DNA of 5,620 nt, taken from NCBI GenBank assembly GCA_012511615.1, contig JAAZFS010000199.1, forward strand, positions 1-5,620, written 5' to 3'. Numbering within the stretch: position 1 is the stretch's first letter; every line of letters begins with the position of its first letter. This stretch comes from Elusimicrobiota bacterium. Lineage in GTDB: Bacteria > CG03 > SLGR01. Positions 5,580 through 5,620 of the stretch are shown piece by piece. Position numbers and translations under genes: made by a program. Under the pieces are notes generated by a model. The model saw only the letters and a list, made by a program, of their open reading frames with translations, searched no databases and was not told the DNA's origin.

Positions 5580-5620
5580 TCTGTTTTACTGTCATTATGA
5601 ATTAGTGGATATACTAAGCC

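Noticed and set aside
5580..5620. Promoter or gene start after pilD (TATACT at 5610-5615, ATG at 5598)
   Set aside because: The -35 candidates have poor sequence or spacing, the ATG is followed by a stop after one codon, and the window ends; no terminator hairpin is visible either.

Overview
The window carries part of a type IV pilus biogenesis locus, with every gene on the + strand. It comes from a moderately AT-rich bacterium. The pilT/pilC/pilA/pilD set and a polytopic O-antigen-ligase-like protein suggest a Gram-negative (diderm) cell. The pilin is a short, cysteine-free GspG/PilA-like protein, with a serine/tyrosine stretch and Gly-rich turn after the N-terminal helix and a late 'GWAYDKDTGEVWID' strand. 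This recalls pilins of deep-branching diderms such as Elusimicrobiota and Omnitrophota, but that placement is an impression from the protein style and no taxon can be fixed from the sequence.

Layout: (1) 2-424, the C-terminal part of the PilT retraction ATPase, cut by the window edge. (2) 426-1646, pilC, the inner-membrane platform protein, one base after pilT. (3) 1647-1731, a promoter region with a strong sigma70-like promoter, a GC hairpin at the predicted RNA 5' end, and a Shine-Dalgarno with a perfect 10-base anti-SD match. (4) 1732-2190, pilA, the major pilin, closed by a strong intrinsic terminator at 2218-2255. (5) 2259-3195, a REP-associated-type Y1 (HUH) transposase gene bounded by a 30-bp inverted repeat with one mismatch. 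(6) 3159-4784, an O-antigen ligase/polymerase-like membrane protein with C-terminal TPRs; its first codons lie inside the transposase gene and the right-hand repeat. (7) 4797-5579, pilD, the prepilin peptidase. The last 41 bases hold no gene I can support.

How it works together: PilD cleaves the PilA leader after Gly7, PilC anchors assembly in the inner membrane, and PilT powers retraction; the extension ATPase PilB is not seen and may lie upstream. The ligase-like protein between pilin and PilD is a candidate pilin O-glycosyltransferase or a surface-glycan ligase/polymerase.

The most notable feature is the mobile element. Its 30-bp inverted repeats are built from the palindrome GGTACC and two tandem copies of TATGACTT. 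The right copy is used as coding sequence for the N-terminus of the ligase-like protein, and the left copy supplies a plausible -35 box for transcription that may run through transposase, ligase and pilD. The pilin unit upstream appears separately transcribed and terminated.
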